Of a stretch of DNA of 64,000 nt, positions 36,270 to 45,497 are shown piece after piece. The stretch is from Gryllotalpicola protaetiae. GTDB lineage: Bacteria; Actinomycetota; Actinomycetes; Actinomycetales; Microbacteriaceae. Within the stretch, counting starts at the first letter, position 1. Each line of letters starts with the position of its first letter. The stretch spans positions 124,001 to 188,000 of the forward strand of contig NZ_CP032624.1 in assembly GCF_003627055.1 (NCBI RefSeq), read 5' to 3'. A model generated the notes under the pieces. It made no database searches and had not been told where the DNA came from. It saw only the letters and a program-made list of their open reading frames with translations. The translations under genes were made by a program, and so were the position numbers.

Positions 36270-37206
36270 GACATCCATCGCAGCGGTCATCGCCCGCAAG
36301 CAGCAGGTCGCCGCTCAGGTGTGGCGATTCGAATTCGCCGCCGCGGACGGCGCGGTGCTTCCCCCATACACGGCGGGGGCACACGTGGACGTGTGGTGCC
36401 CCAACGGGGCGAGACGCAGCTACTCGCTCGTCGACGCCCCCGGGGAGAGTCCGCGTTACGCCATCAGCGTGCTGCGCCAACCCGGCGGTCGCGGCGGCTC
36501 GCTGAGCCTCATCGACGACGCCCATGAAGGCGACCGGATCAACATCACCAGCCCGATCAACACCTTCCCGCTAGAGGCGTCAGCAAGTTACCTCCTTGTC
36601 GCCGGCGGCATCGGAATCACCGCCATCCGCTCCATGCATCGCGCCTTGCGCGAAGAGGGACATCCCCGGGTGCGGGTGCTCTACCTCGCCCGCAGCCGAA
36701 GCGAAGCAGCCTACGTCGAGGAGTTCGAGGACAGCGGGGACGCTTCCGCGGTCGTCCATCACAGCCGCGACACCGGAACCCGGCTCGACCTCTGGCCGTA
36801 CCTGGCCGAACCGAACGACACGCAGATCTACTGCTGCGGATCGGCGGCCCTCATGGACGAAGTGTCAGCTTTGACCGCCCATTGGAACCCCCGCAGCATC
36901 CACTTCGAAGACTTCGTCGGCGTCGCCGCACGTCAGAAGGGGGACAGCGAATTCCGGTTGATCTGGCGGCCGACCGGTACGACGCTCAACGTCCCCGCTG
37001 ACACAACCGCGCTGGACGCCATCAGATCAGCGGGGATCTACGTCGACAGCTCCTGTCAGGCCGGCACCTGCGGAACATGCCGCCTCACGCTGTTCTCCGG
37101 AGATGCCGATCACCGCGACGCAGTCCTCACCGAAGACGAGCGCGCCTCCGGCTTCATGCCCTGCGTCTCCCGCGCCGCAGCCGACTTCATCGAGATCGGC
37201 CCATGA
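36262..37206 (+). CDS. PDR/VanB-type FMN and [2Fe-2S] oxidoreductase
   Basis: This is an electron-transfer protein of 314 residues. RRSYSLVDAP (residues 51-60) binds the flavin, LLVAGGIGITAIRSM is the pyridine nucleotide motif with CCGSAALMD, and a C-terminal plant-type ferredoxin domain has the ligands C265, C270, C273 and C301. This is the phthalate dioxygenase reductase layout. No oxygenase gene is nearby; the only redox partner is the MOSC protein, whose stop it overlaps by eight bases. I infer that it feeds electrons from NAD(P)H to the molybdenum centre. Confidence 0.9.
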   Translation: MPETSIAAVIARKQQVAAQVWRFEFAAADGAVLPPYTAGAHVDVWCPNGARRSYSLVDAPGESPRYAISVLRQPGGRGGSLSLIDDAHEGDRINITSPINTFPLEASASYLLVAGGIGITAIRSMHRALREEGHPRVRVLYLARSRSEAAYVEEFEDSGDASAVVHHSRDTGTRLDLWPYLAEPNDTQIYCCGSAALMDEVSALTAHWNPRSIHFEDFVGVAARQKGDSEFRLIWRPTGTTLNVPADTTALDAIRSAGIYVDSSCQAGTCGTCRLTLFSGDADHRDAVLTEDERASGFMPCVSRAAADFIEIGP

Positions 37207-37261
37207 CCTCGACGGAAGCTCGCGAGCCGAGCGGCCGATCCCGCCGGAGGGAAGGCGCCGC

Positions 37262-39499
37262 CTAGCGACCGGCAAGCGCCTGTTCGTACGCCGCGACGAG
37301 CTGCTGCGCCGCACCCGTCGGCGCCTGGGGCACCATCGTCAGCAGGTGCCCGAGCGGGATCGCCGCGAACATCTTGCCCTCGTTCGTCGTCACGTCGAGC
37401 TGGAACGCGTGCGCGTCCGGCAGCTGCGCGATCGCACCCTGCAGCACCTGCGCGCCGATCGGGTCCGCGAACCAGTCCGCGATCGACGAGAACTGCGTCA
37501 GCTTCAGCGCGGGGCCCTGAGCGGCAAGCCGCACGTCCCCGGACAGCCGCAGGTCGCGGCTCGAGGCGCCGACCGAGAGCGTGAACAGCCCCTCGTCGAC
37601 GATCCAGCCGTGACGGGCGATCGACCAGTACGCGAAGGCACGGGAGTCGAGCTCGATCGTCACGGTCTCCGACTCCCCTGGCTCGAGGAACACCTTCCGG
37701 AATCCGACCAGCTCGTGCACGGGCCGATCGATCTTGCTGTGCCGGTCGCCGCGATAGACCTGCGCTACCTCGGCGCCGGCGACCTCGCCGACGTTGGTCA
37801 CCGTGAAGACGACGGATGCCCCGGAATCCGTCGCCGAAACAGAGAGTCCCGAGTACTCGAACTCGGTATAGCTCAGCCCGTGCCCGAACGGGTACGAGAC
37901 CGGCAGTCCGCGGGTGTCGTAGTAGCGGTAGCCGACGTAGATCCGCTCGCCATAGACCACCTGACCGTCGCAGCCGGGGAAGTTGATGTAGGCGGGGGTC
38001 TCTTCGAGCTTCACCGGGATCGACTCGGTGAGCTTCCCGCTCGGGTTCGCCCGGCCGACGAGCAGCTGGGCGAGGGCGGCGCCGCCGGCCTGCCCGAGCA
38101 GCCAGCCCTCGAGAATGGCGCGGGCGCGGAACTCCCAGCTCTCGGTCTCGACCAGGCCGCCGTTCGACAGCACGACGACGACCCGGCGGGTCACCGCCGA
38201 CACGGTCTCGAGCAGCGCCAGCTGGTTCGCGGGCAGGTCGATCGAGGCGCGGTCGAAGCCCTCCGATTCGTACGAATCGGGAAGGCCGAGGAAGAGCACG
38301 GTCCAGTCGGACTCTGCGGCAAGAGAGCGCGCCTCTCGGGCGAGGGCCTCGTCGGCCTCAGCCGAGCCGTCGAAGGTGAAACCGGGCGCGAACCGCACCC
38401 GGTCACCGAGCAGCTCACTCAGCTCGCCGAGCGCCGAGTCGACCTTCGCCGCGGGCACCTGTGAGCTGCCGGAGCCCTGGAATCGCGGCGTGCGCGCGAA
38501 CTCTCCGACGACCGCGATGCGGGTCGAGCCGGTCTCTGGCAGCGGCAGTGCGCCGTTCTCGTTCTTGAGCAGCACCGGCCCCTCGAGAGCGGCGCGCAGC
38601 GCGAGCTCGTGCTGGGCGTCGAAATCGATCGTGACCGGGCCGAGCCGCGAGGCATCCGCCCGATCGGCCAGCTTCTGCAGCCGCGCGACCACACGGTCGA
38701 GCACGAACTCGGGCAGCTCGCCCGACTCCGCGGCCGCGATCATGCGGTCGTCCCCCGTGGCCGTCGGCATCTTCAGGTCGAGGCCGGCCTTCACCGCCTC
38801 GACGCGATCGACGACGGCGCCCCAGTCGCTCACGACCACGCCGTCGAAGCCCCAGTCGTCGCGCAGCACCTTCGACAGCAGCCATTCGTTCTGCGAGGCG
38901 TAGACCCCGTTGACGCGGTTGTACGAGCACATCACCGTGGCAGGCGCGGCGTTCTTCACGACCTGCTCGAATGCCGGCAGGTAGATCTCGCGCAGGGTGC
39001 GCTCGTCGACCTCGGCCGAGACCTGCATGCGGTCGGTCTCTTGATTGTTGGCGGCGAAGTGCTTCACCGACGCGCCGACGCCCTGCGACTGGATGCCCTC
39101 GACCAGCGCCTGCCCGAAGCTGCCTGCGACCAGCGGGTCCTCGCTGACGTACTCGAAGTTGCGGCCGCACAGCGGGCTGCGCTTGATGTTGATGCCGGGG
39201 CCGAGCACGATGTCGACGCCGAGCGCCCGGGCCTCACGGCCGATGGCCGCGCCCACCTCGCGCTGCAGCGCCGGGTTCCAGGTCGCGCCCAGCCCGACCG
39301 CCGGCGGGAAGCAGGTGGCCTTCTTGTCGCTCTTGATGCCGATGTCGCCGACGACCCGCATGCCGTGCGGCCCGTCGTTCATCGTGATGCGGCGGATGCC
39401 CGGCACGGGCTTCGTGCTCCAGAAATCGGCGCCTGAGGCCAGCGTCGCCTTCTGCTCGATGGTCAGATCGGGAATGACTTCGTCGTCCTCGCGCGGCAT
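37262..39499 (-). CDS. Beta-glucosidase, glycoside hydrolase family 3
   Basis: This enzyme of 745 residues has the GH3 N-terminal barrel with KHFAANNQETDR and the nucleophile Asp 225 in GFDGVVVSDWGAV, then the C-terminal alpha/beta sandwich (GPVLLKNENGALPLP, VVLSNGGLVETE) and a fibronectin III-like domain (YPFGHGLSYTEFEY, VTNVGEVAGAEVAQVY). It has no signal peptide and so probably works on imported sugars in the cytoplasm. TAGAGT stands six bases before the ATG at 39499. Substrate specificity is unknown. Confidence 0.93.
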   Translation of the reverse strand: MPREDDEVIPDLTIEQKATLASGADFWSTKPVPGIRRITMNDGPHGMRVVGDIGIKSDKKATCFPPAVGLGATWNPALQREVGAAIGREARALGVDIVLGPGINIKRSPLCGRNFEYVSEDPLVAGSFGQALVEGIQSQGVGASVKHFAANNQETDRMQVSAEVDERTLREIYLPAFEQVVKNAAPATVMCSYNRVNGVYASQNEWLLSKVLRDDWGFDGVVVSDWGAVVDRVEAVKAGLDLKMPTATGDDRMIAAAESGELPEFVLDRVVARLQKLADRADASRLGPVTIDFDAQHELALRAALEGPVLLKNENGALPLPETGSTRIAVVGEFARTPRFQGSGSSQVPAAKVDSALGELSELLGDRVRFAPGFTFDGSAEADEALAREARSLAAESDWTVLFLGLPDSYESEGFDRASIDLPANQLALLETVSAVTRRVVVVLSNGGLVETESWEFRARAILEGWLLGQAGGAALAQLLVGRANPSGKLTESIPVKLEETPAYINFPGCDGQVVYGERIYVGYRYYDTRGLPVSYPFGHGLSYTEFEYSGLSVSATDSGASVVFTVTNVGEVAGAEVAQVYRGDRHSKIDRPVHELVGFRKVFLEPGESETVTIELDSRAFAYWSIARHGWIVDEGLFTLSVGASSRDLRLSGDVRLAAQGPALKLTQFSSIADWFADPIGAQVLQGAIAQLPDAHAFQLDVTTNEGKMFAAIPLGHLLTMVPQAPTGAAQQLVAAYEQALAGR

Positions 39500-39508
39500 G
39501 ACCTCACT

Positions 39509-40243
39509 CTATGGTCGCGCCCATTCCAGGAACCAGGGATACAGCTCTTCGATATGCGGGGCGCGCACCGTGGGCGCGGCGCCCTCGGGAACAGGCATCC
39601 GATCGATCAGCGCCGTCGCAGACCCCAGCACCGCGACGGGTGCGAGGTCGTTGGCCCAGATGTCGCCGACCGACAGCAGCTGAGAGGCCGCGACGCCCTG
39701 CTCGGCGAGCAGCCGCTCGGCGATCGCCGGCAGCCCTGCCGGCTTGTTCGCGCTCGTCACGATCTCGTCGAACGAGCGGGTGAGCTCGAGCTTGGCGAGC
39801 TGCTCGCGCAGCCCGTTCTCCGGCGAGTTCGAGACCAGAACGCGGTGAACGGATGCCGGGAAGGCGGCCAGGAACGACACGAACCCCTCCGGCGCATGCG
39901 TCGAGATGAGCCCGTCGGCGAGGTCGGCGCGGCTCGCCTGGTAGGCGGCATCGATGCCCTCCGGTGTGACACCGACGAGCCCCGCCAGCCTCTGCGCCGC
40001 GTAGTACCCGTCGATCGCCCCGTCGACGACGTGCAGGCCGAGGAACACCGGATCGGCATCCGTCAGCCCGTCGATCGCCTCGGCCAGTCGGCCGTCGGCG
40101 GCGAGCCAGCGCGACACGACGCGAGTGATCAGGTCGACCGTGCTGCCCGCCTGCTCGTCGAGGTGGCGGGCGTACGCGATCACCGGCTCGTCGCCGAGGC
40201 TCACGGTGCCGTCGAAGTCGAAGATCACCACGTGGGACGTCAC
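39509..40243 (-). CDS. HAD-superfamily hydrolase
   Basis: This phosphatase-like protein has 244 residues. IFDFDGTVSLGDEPV carries the nucleophile Asp and the second Asp of motif I, VLVSNSPENGL the motif II Ser, and LLSVGDIWANDLAP the motif III-like acid residues. A helical cap lies between. The substrate is not known. The GTG start at 40243 has TAGGGT six bases upstream, suggesting a leaderless mRNA. The next gene on this strand begins nine bases after its stop, so co-transcription with the beta-glucosidase is possible, although that gene has its own -10 box. Confidence 0.85.
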   Translation of the reverse strand: MTSHVVIFDFDGTVSLGDEPVIAYARHLDEQAGSTVDLITRVVSRWLAADGRLAEAIDGLTDADPVFLGLHVVDGAIDGYYAAQRLAGLVGVTPEGIDAAYQASRADLADGLISTHAPEGFVSFLAAFPASVHRVLVSNSPENGLREQLAKLELTRSFDEIVTSANKPAGLPAIAERLLAEQGVAASQLLSVGDIWANDLAPVAVLGSATALIDRMPVPEGAAPTVRAPHIEELYPWFLEWARP

Positions 40244-40285
40244 CCGGCCACCCTACCGGGCGCTCAGCAACCGGTCACCGACCGG

Positions 40286-41110
40286 TCATCGCGCCCCGGC
40301 ACGGCCGGCGTCCGGACCCCACTCGGCGAGCACGATCGTCTCGATGATCGACGCGATCGTGTACCCCACGATCGACAGACCGGTCACGAACACGACGATC
40401 GCCCAGATGCCGCCGTAGTCGAAGTGCGACTTCGCCGTGTTGATGCCGGCGCCGAGGCCCTCGAAGGTGAACAGCCATTCGTAGAGCATCGCACCCGTGA
40501 TCGCGCCGGGCACCGCGATGCGCAAGCTCGCGAAGAAGTGCGGAAGGGCGTGCGGGAACGAGACCTTGCGCCACACCGTCCAGCTGCTGCCGCCGTACAC
40601 CCTGATCACATCGGTCTGCTGCGCGCTCACCGAGCGGTAGCCCAGTGTCAGGTTCACGAGCAGCGGGAAGAACACGACGACCGTGCCGACGAGCGACGCG
40701 GTGACGAGGCCGTTGCCGAAGACGAGGTAGATGACCGGCGCCATCGCGAGCAGCGGCACGACGCGCAGCAGCATCGCGATCGGCATGAACATGAACTCGA
40801 CGACGGGCACGAGCGTGAACGCGACGGCGATCGCCATCGAGGCGAGCACGCCGATGACGAAGCCCCAGGCGGCGTGCCAGAGCGTCGTCCACATCCAGCC
40901 GATGAGCTGCGCGCGGTGCTGCGCGGCCGTCGTCGTCGTGGTCTGGTGCGCGCCGAACAGGTAGTCGAAGACGCCGAGCGGGGTGCGCGAGATCAGCGGG
41001 TTCGCGTGCAGCAGCACGAGTGCGAGCTGCCAGAGCAGGCAGAGGATGATGACGGATGCCACGACCGTCGCGATCGTGACGCCGATGCGCCTCAGGGCGA
41101 ACACGACCAT
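40286..41110 (-). CDS. ABC transporter permease (SsuC/NMT1-importer type), second
   Basis: This permease of 274 residues has about six membrane segments. The contact loop is VIRVYGGSSWTVWRKVSFPHALPHFFASL, typical of taurine/sulfonate/nitrate-type importers. The ATG overlaps the stop of the other permease by one base (TGATG), so translation is coupled. It is the last gene of a four-gene importer operon. Confidence 0.88.
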   Translation of the reverse strand: MVVFALRRIGVTIATVVASVIILCLLWQLALVLLHANPLISRTPLGVFDYLFGAHQTTTTTAAQHRAQLIGWMWTTLWHAAWGFVIGVLASMAIAVAFTLVPVVEFMFMPIAMLLRVVPLLAMAPVIYLVFGNGLVTASLVGTVVVFFPLLVNLTLGYRSVSAQQTDVIRVYGGSSWTVWRKVSFPHALPHFFASLRIAVPGAITGAMLYEWLFTFEGLGAGINTAKSHFDYGGIWAIVVFVTGLSIVGYTIASIIETIVLAEWGPDAGRAGAR

Positions 41111-41973
41111 CAGCGCGCCTCCCCCGACGACCACGGGCTCACGAGCCGGCCGATGAGCCCGATCACCCAGTAGGCGAGGCCGGCGACGCCGCCCGAGATG
41201 AGCGCGAGGGTCCACAGGCTCACGGGGTTCGCGGAGGCCTGCGCGGCGAGCAGCATGATGCCGAGTCCTTTGTCGACGCCGATGAGGAAGTACTCCCCCA
41301 GCACCGAGCCGAGGAACGCCGCGGGCGCCGCGATCTTGAGCGCCGCCATGATGCTCGGCAGGGCCGCGATGAGGCGCACCTTGACGAGCTGGGTGAGGCG
41401 GCCGCCGCCGTAGGCGCTGATGACGTCGAGCTGGGTGGGGCTCGCGGCGCGCAGGCCGAGCAGCGAGCCGACGACGGTCGTGAAGATGACGCTGAGCGCG
41501 GCGAGGAAGATCGAGGTCGCGCGGCTTCCGGGGTGTGAGAGCAGCGTGACGATCGGAGCGATCGCGGTGATGGGGATGCAGGAGCAGACCACCGCGAGCT
41601 GGGTCGCGAGCCCGTCGAACCACGGCGCGATCAGCACGAGGAACGCGAGGACGAACGCGATGAGGTTGCCCCAGACGTAGCCCCAGAGCGCCGCGCCGCC
41701 GGTGGCGCCGATGGCCGACCAGTAGATCGGGTCGACGAGCGCACCGGCGAGGTGCTGTGCGACCTGCCATGGCGTCGGCACGGAGCCGGTGACGCGGAAG
41801 AAGGTGACGGCGACGAGCCACCACACCGCGATGAGGACGACGATGCCGATGACCGCGCCGGCCCACGGCGGCATGCCCGCGATGGCGCCCAGCATGTTGC
41901 GCCGGGAGCGACCCCTGGCCGTCTCGACGCCGAGTGCGATGCTGCTGCCGAGCTCGCGGTCGACGTCAGTCAT
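41110..41973 (-). CDS. ABC transporter permease (SsuC/NMT1-importer type), first
   Basis: This permease of 287 residues has about six membrane segments and the contact loop VISAYGGGRLTQLVKVRLIAALPSIMAALKIAAPAAF-type region. The two permeases differ clearly, so the channel is a heterodimer, unlike the single-permease ssuC systems. Heterodimeric permeases are found in importers for pyrimidine and riboflavin precursors too. The start overlaps the ATPase gene by eight bases. Confidence 0.88.
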   Translation of the reverse strand: MTDVDRELGSSIALGVETARGRSRRNMLGAIAGMPPWAGAVIGIVVLIAVWWLVAVTFFRVTGSVPTPWQVAQHLAGALVDPIYWSAIGATGGAALWGYVWGNLIAFVLAFLVLIAPWFDGLATQLAVVCSCIPITAIAPIVTLLSHPGSRATSIFLAALSVIFTTVVGSLLGLRAASPTQLDVISAYGGGRLTQLVKVRLIAALPSIMAALKIAAPAAFLGSVLGEYFLIGVDKGLGIMLLAAQASANPVSLWTLALISGGVAGLAYWVIGLIGRLVSPWSSGEAR

Positions 41974-42802
41974 CCGCGCCCGCTGGGCCGTGCGCGCCGA
42001 ACAGGATGCCGGTGATGTAGTCGTGGTACTCGTGGAATTCGGGCGAGCGCATGATCTCGGTGGTGCGTGGGCGGGGCAAGTCGATCTCGACCAGCTCGGC
42101 GATCGCGCCCGGCCTGGGCGTCATCACCGCGACCACGTCGGAGAGGAAGATCGCCTCGGCGATGCCGTGCGTGACCATCAGCGTGGTGGCGGGCTTCTCG
42201 CCCCAGATGCGCTGCAGTTCGAGGTTCATGCGCTGGCGGGTCATGTCGTCGAGCGCGCCGAACGGCTCGTCGAGCAGCATGATCGACGGCTGCACGACGA
42301 GGCAGCGGGCGATCGACACACGCTGCCGCATACCGCCGGAGAGCTGCGCGGGCTTCGCGTGCTCGAAGCCCTTGAGACCGACGAGGTCGATGAGGTCCTC
42401 GATGAGACCGGGCTCGGGCGTGATCCCCGCCACCTCGAGCGGCAGGCGGATGTTCTTGTGCACGGTGCGCCACGGCAGCAGCGCCGCGTCCTGGAACGCG
42501 ATGCCGATCTCGTGGCTGCGCTGCACCTCGGCCGACGACTTGCCGTTGATCGCCGTCGTGCCGCTCGAGGGCGACTCCAGGCCCGCCAGGATGCGCAAGA
42601 TCGTCGACTTGCCGCACCCTGACGGGCCGAGGAGCGAGAGGAAGGAATCCTTCTTCGTCCCCAGCTCGATGTTCCCCAGTGCCGAGACGGTCTTCCGCCC
42701 CGAGGAGAAGGTCTTCGTCAGGCCCTGGATGTTGATGCCGGTCGCGAGGGCGGGCGCCCCTGCAGGGTCCTGCGTCGCGATCGTGGTCGTGCTGAGAGAC
42801 AT
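41966..42802 (-). CDS. ABC transporter ATP-binding protein (SsuB/TauB type)
   Basis: This ATPase of 278 residues has LGPSGCGKST (Walker A), IAFQDAALLPWRTVHKNI (Q loop, as in SsuB/TauB), LSGGMRQRVSIARCL (signature) and IMLLDEPFGALDDMTR (Walker B). I choose the ATG at 42802 because TAAATT lies seven bases upstream, pointing to its own leaderless promoter; a TTG at 42811 is possible. Confidence 0.92.
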   Translation of the reverse strand: MSLSTTTIATQDPAGAPALATGINIQGLTKTFSSGRKTVSALGNIELGTKKDSFLSLLGPSGCGKSTILRILAGLESPSSGTTAINGKSSAEVQRSHEIGIAFQDAALLPWRTVHKNIRLPLEVAGITPEPGLIEDLIDLVGLKGFEHAKPAQLSGGMRQRVSIARCLVVQPSIMLLDEPFGALDDMTRQRMNLELQRIWGEKPATTLMVTHGIAEAIFLSDVVAVMTPRPGAIAELVEIDLPRPRTTEIMRSPEFHEYHDYITGILFGAHGPAGADD

Positions 42803-42827
42803 GGTGCTCAATTTAGGATGCTGCGGT

Positions 42828-43949
42828 TCAGGAGGCTGCGGGGATGGTGAACTGCACCTTGAGGTCGGGGTTCTCCTTGTAGACCTCGTCGAGCAGGGAC
42901 AGGTCGAACAGCTTGTCGGCGGTGAGCGTGGTGCCCATGACGCCGAGCGCCTTGATGTTCGCGCCGATCAGGTCCTTCGTCATCGTGAACAGGCCGTTCG
43001 TGTTGACGTCGTCCGTGAGGATCAGCGTGTTCTGCGCGGTCGCCTCGCTGGTCTGCTCGGTCTGCTCGAGCTTCTGGTCCTTGCCGTAGACGGTGACGGC
43101 CTTGGTCGCCGAATCCGCCGGCGACTTGACGGCGTCCGTCCAGCCCTGGATCTCGGCCTTCAGGAACGCCTTCAGCAGGTCGCGCTTGTTGTCGATGGTG
43201 TCCTGCAGCACGGTGAAGGTCTCGGCGACGAACGGCAGGCCGTTCTCGGCGAGCTCCAGGAGCACGGGCGTGTAGCCGTCCTTCTTGGCGAGGATCGGCT
43301 CATTGCTGACGTAGGACATGTGCGCGTCGTACTTGCCGGCCTCGAGCGGCGCGATGTCGTACTGCGTGGCGACGAGCTCGACGTCCTTGTCGGTGAGGCC
43401 GTTGGCCTTGAGGAAGCCCTCGAAGATCGTCTGGTTGCCGCCGGACTGCACGCCGATGCGCTTGCCCTTCATGTCGTCGACCGTCTTGATCGGCGTCTTC
43501 TCGGCCAGCGACATGAGGCAGAAAGGGTTCTTCTGGTACGTCGAGCCGATGATCTTCAGCGGCGCGCCCTGAGCGACGGCCGGGCCGGTGATCGACGGCG
43601 ACGAGAGGCCGACGAGCGCTTGACCTGAGGTGACCGCCTCTTCCGCGGTGGTCTGGCCGCCGCCCGCGAGCAGGTTCACGGCTGAGAATCCCGCGTCCTT
43701 GTAATAGCCCTTGTCGGTCGCGAAGTACTCACCCGCGAACTCGATGTTCTTGATCCACGACAGCTGCACGGCGATCGTGCCGTAGTCAGCCTTCTTCGAC
43801 CCGGATGACGAGGTGGTGCTGCTCGCCTTCGAGTCGGTCGAGCAGGCTGCGAGGATGCTGGCGCCGGCGATGGCGAGGGCGCCGGTGCCGGAGATGCGCA
43901 GGAAGGAACGCCGGTCGACGGCGGTCTTGGTGAAGGCGGAAAGGGGCAT
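42828..43949 (-). CDS. ABC transporter substrate-binding lipoprotein, NMT1/THI5-like
   Basis: This binding protein of 373 residues has RRSFLR (residues 13-18) in a Tat-like position and a lipobox LAAC (Cys 36). VQLSWIKNIEFAGEYFATDKGYYKDAGF and RIGVQSGGNQTIFEGFLKANGL are the NMT1/THI5-like fold signatures, shared by importers for sulfonates, nitrate, riboflavin and pyrimidine precursors. The divergent LLM monooxygenase favours an organosulfur or similar ligand, but a thiamine pyrimidine cannot be excluded. GGGAG precedes the ATG. Confidence 0.88.
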   Translation of the reverse strand: MPLSAFTKTAVDRRSFLRISGTGALAIAGASILAACSTDSKASSTTSSSGSKKADYGTIAVQLSWIKNIEFAGEYFATDKGYYKDAGFSAVNLLAGGGQTTAEEAVTSGQALVGLSSPSITGPAVAQGAPLKIIGSTYQKNPFCLMSLAEKTPIKTVDDMKGKRIGVQSGGNQTIFEGFLKANGLTDKDVELVATQYDIAPLEAGKYDAHMSYVSNEPILAKKDGYTPVLLELAENGLPFVAETFTVLQDTIDNKRDLLKAFLKAEIQGWTDAVKSPADSATKAVTVYGKDQKLEQTEQTSEATAQNTLILTDDVNTNGLFTMTKDLIGANIKALGVMGTTLTADKLFDLSLLDEVYKENPDLKVQFTIPAAS

Positions 43950-44016
43950 GTGGGCTCCCGTCGGGTGCGGAGGAGTAGCTGGAATGTGGTGCGTTGACTG
44001 CGAAGCTAATCTCGGC

Positions 44017-44027
44017 GCGTTACGGCG
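44017..44027. promoter_or_regulatory. GCGTTACGGCG motif in a divergent promoter
   Basis: The 147-base gap between the importer and the LLM gene (43950-44096) contains this word, which is closely related to the repeats at 22792-22815 and to GTGTTACGGCG at 53125-53135. All three lie before LLM monooxygenase or FMN reductase genes. It is a candidate shared operator. Confidence 0.4.
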
Positions 44028-44096
44028 TTGTATCGGCTTCATTGCGCGTTTCGCACACTGACCGTTCCCCGGTCGCGCGCGTGATTCGATCGGGTC

Positions 44097-45497
44097 ATGA
44101 AGACGATCCACCTCGGAGTGTTCGAAGTCGCCGGCCCTCAGGTCGGCGGCACCCTCAGCTGGCCCCACCCCCGCAGTAGCTCCGCCCGGTTCCACGAGCT
44201 CGACCACTGGGTGCACGTCGCGAAGGTGCTGGACGCGGGCGGGTTCGACTTCCTCTTCTTCGCCGACGGCTACGGCTACCCGTCCGTCGCTGGCGACCTG
44301 CCCGAGACCGCCGCGCGCGGCGGCATCAACTTCCCCTCGCTCGACCCGGCCGTCTTGATCCCCGCGCTCGCGCGGGAGACCGAGCGGCTCGGCTTCGTCG
44401 TCACCTCATCCACCGGCCTCGACCACCCGGTGCAGACCGCGCGCCGCTTCGCGAGCCTCGACCACTTCACCGGCGGCCGCGTGGGCTGGAACATCGTCAC
44501 GGGCGCCTCGCAGAACACGGTCGCCGAGCTGTTCGGCCACCGCACGATGCAGGCGCACGACGCGAGATACGACCAGGCCGACGAGTACCTCGACCTCGCG
44601 CTCGCGCTGTGGCAGGACTCATGGGAAGACGATGCGGTGCGGGCGGATGCCTCAGCCGGCGTCTACGCCGACAGAGACAAGCTGCACCGCGTCGAGTTCG
44701 AGGGCGAGCACTTCCGTTCGTCCGGCTACTTCACCGTCGACCCGTCGCCGCAGCGCGTGCCCGTGCTGTTCCAGGCCGGCACCTCGGGGCGCGGCCGCGA
44801 GTACGCGGCCCGCAACGCCGAGTGCGTCTTCGTGCAGGGCACGACCGTCGCTCAGACGGCGGCCAACGTCGCCGACATCCGCGCCCGGGCGGCGGCCTGG
44901 GGCCGCGACCCCGACTCGATCCGCATCCTCGTCGGCCTCACCGTCACCGTCCGCCCGACGCGCGCAGAGGCCGAGCAGCTGCGCGCCGAGTTCGAGGCGC
45001 TGCAGACCGACGAGACGGTCGCCACGCTCTACGCCGGCAACACCGGCATCGATCTGCTCGCCCTCGACCCGACACGCGACCTCACTCAGTTGCTCGACGG
45101 CGCCGACGCGGGCCCTGTCGGGCAGATGGGCCAGAGCAACATCGACCGCTTCCTGCCGAAGGACGGCAGCAAGGCCCCTACGGTGCGCCAGATCCTCGAC
45201 GATCTCAAGGGCAAGGGCACGCGCGGATTCCAGGTGTGGGGCTCGCCGGCCGACGTCGCCGACGATCTCGAGCGCCTGATGGACGAGGTCGACCTCGACG
45301 GCTTCCTCATCGAGCCGATCTTCGACCCGGCCGACCTCGAAGACGTCGCGACCTTGCTCGTGCCCGAGCTGCGCAGGCGCGGGCGGATGCCCGCCGCGCC
45401 GATCGCCGCCCCGACGCTGCGCGAGCGCCTGATCGGCTCAGAGGACTACTTCACGCGGCGCGCTCAAGCAGCTGAGTCAGTTCCCCAAGGGTCGTGA
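44097..45497 (+). CDS. LLM-class flavin-dependent monooxygenase (NtaA/SnaA/DszA type)
   Basis: This enzyme of 466 residues is a longer member of the family. FDFLFFADGYGYP, VTSSTGLDHPVQTARRFASLDHFTGGR and VGWNIVTGASQNTVAELFG are diagnostic. YDQADEYLDLALALWQDSWEDDAV and VPVLFQAGTSGRGREYAARNAECVF are equally typical. It should oxygenate a compound brought in by the divergent importer, using FMNH2 from a reductase such as the one at 53175. The 3' end overlaps the convergent HAD gene by 47 bases. Confidence 0.9.
   Translation: MKTIHLGVFEVAGPQVGGTLSWPHPRSSSARFHELDHWVHVAKVLDAGGFDFLFFADGYGYPSVAGDLPETAARGGINFPSLDPAVLIPALARETERLGFVVTSSTGLDHPVQTARRFASLDHFTGGRVGWNIVTGASQNTVAELFGHRTMQAHDARYDQADEYLDLALALWQDSWEDDAVRADASAGVYADRDKLHRVEFEGEHFRSSGYFTVDPSPQRVPVLFQAGTSGRGREYAARNAECVFVQGTTVAQTAANVADIRARAAAWGRDPDSIRILVGLTVTVRPTRAEAEQLRAEFEALQTDETVATLYAGNTGIDLLALDPTRDLTQLLDGADAGPVGQMGQSNIDRFLPKDGSKAPTVRQILDDLKGKGTRGFQVWGSPADVADDLERLMDEVDLDGFLIEPIFDPADLEDVATLLVPELRRRGRMPAAPIAAPTLRERLIGSEDYFTRRAQAAESVPQGS

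Noticed and set aside
37262-39499. The beta-glucosidase as part of the amidase/MOSC cluster
   Set aside because: It is on the opposite strand, has its own TAGAGT promoter and converges on the reductase gene.
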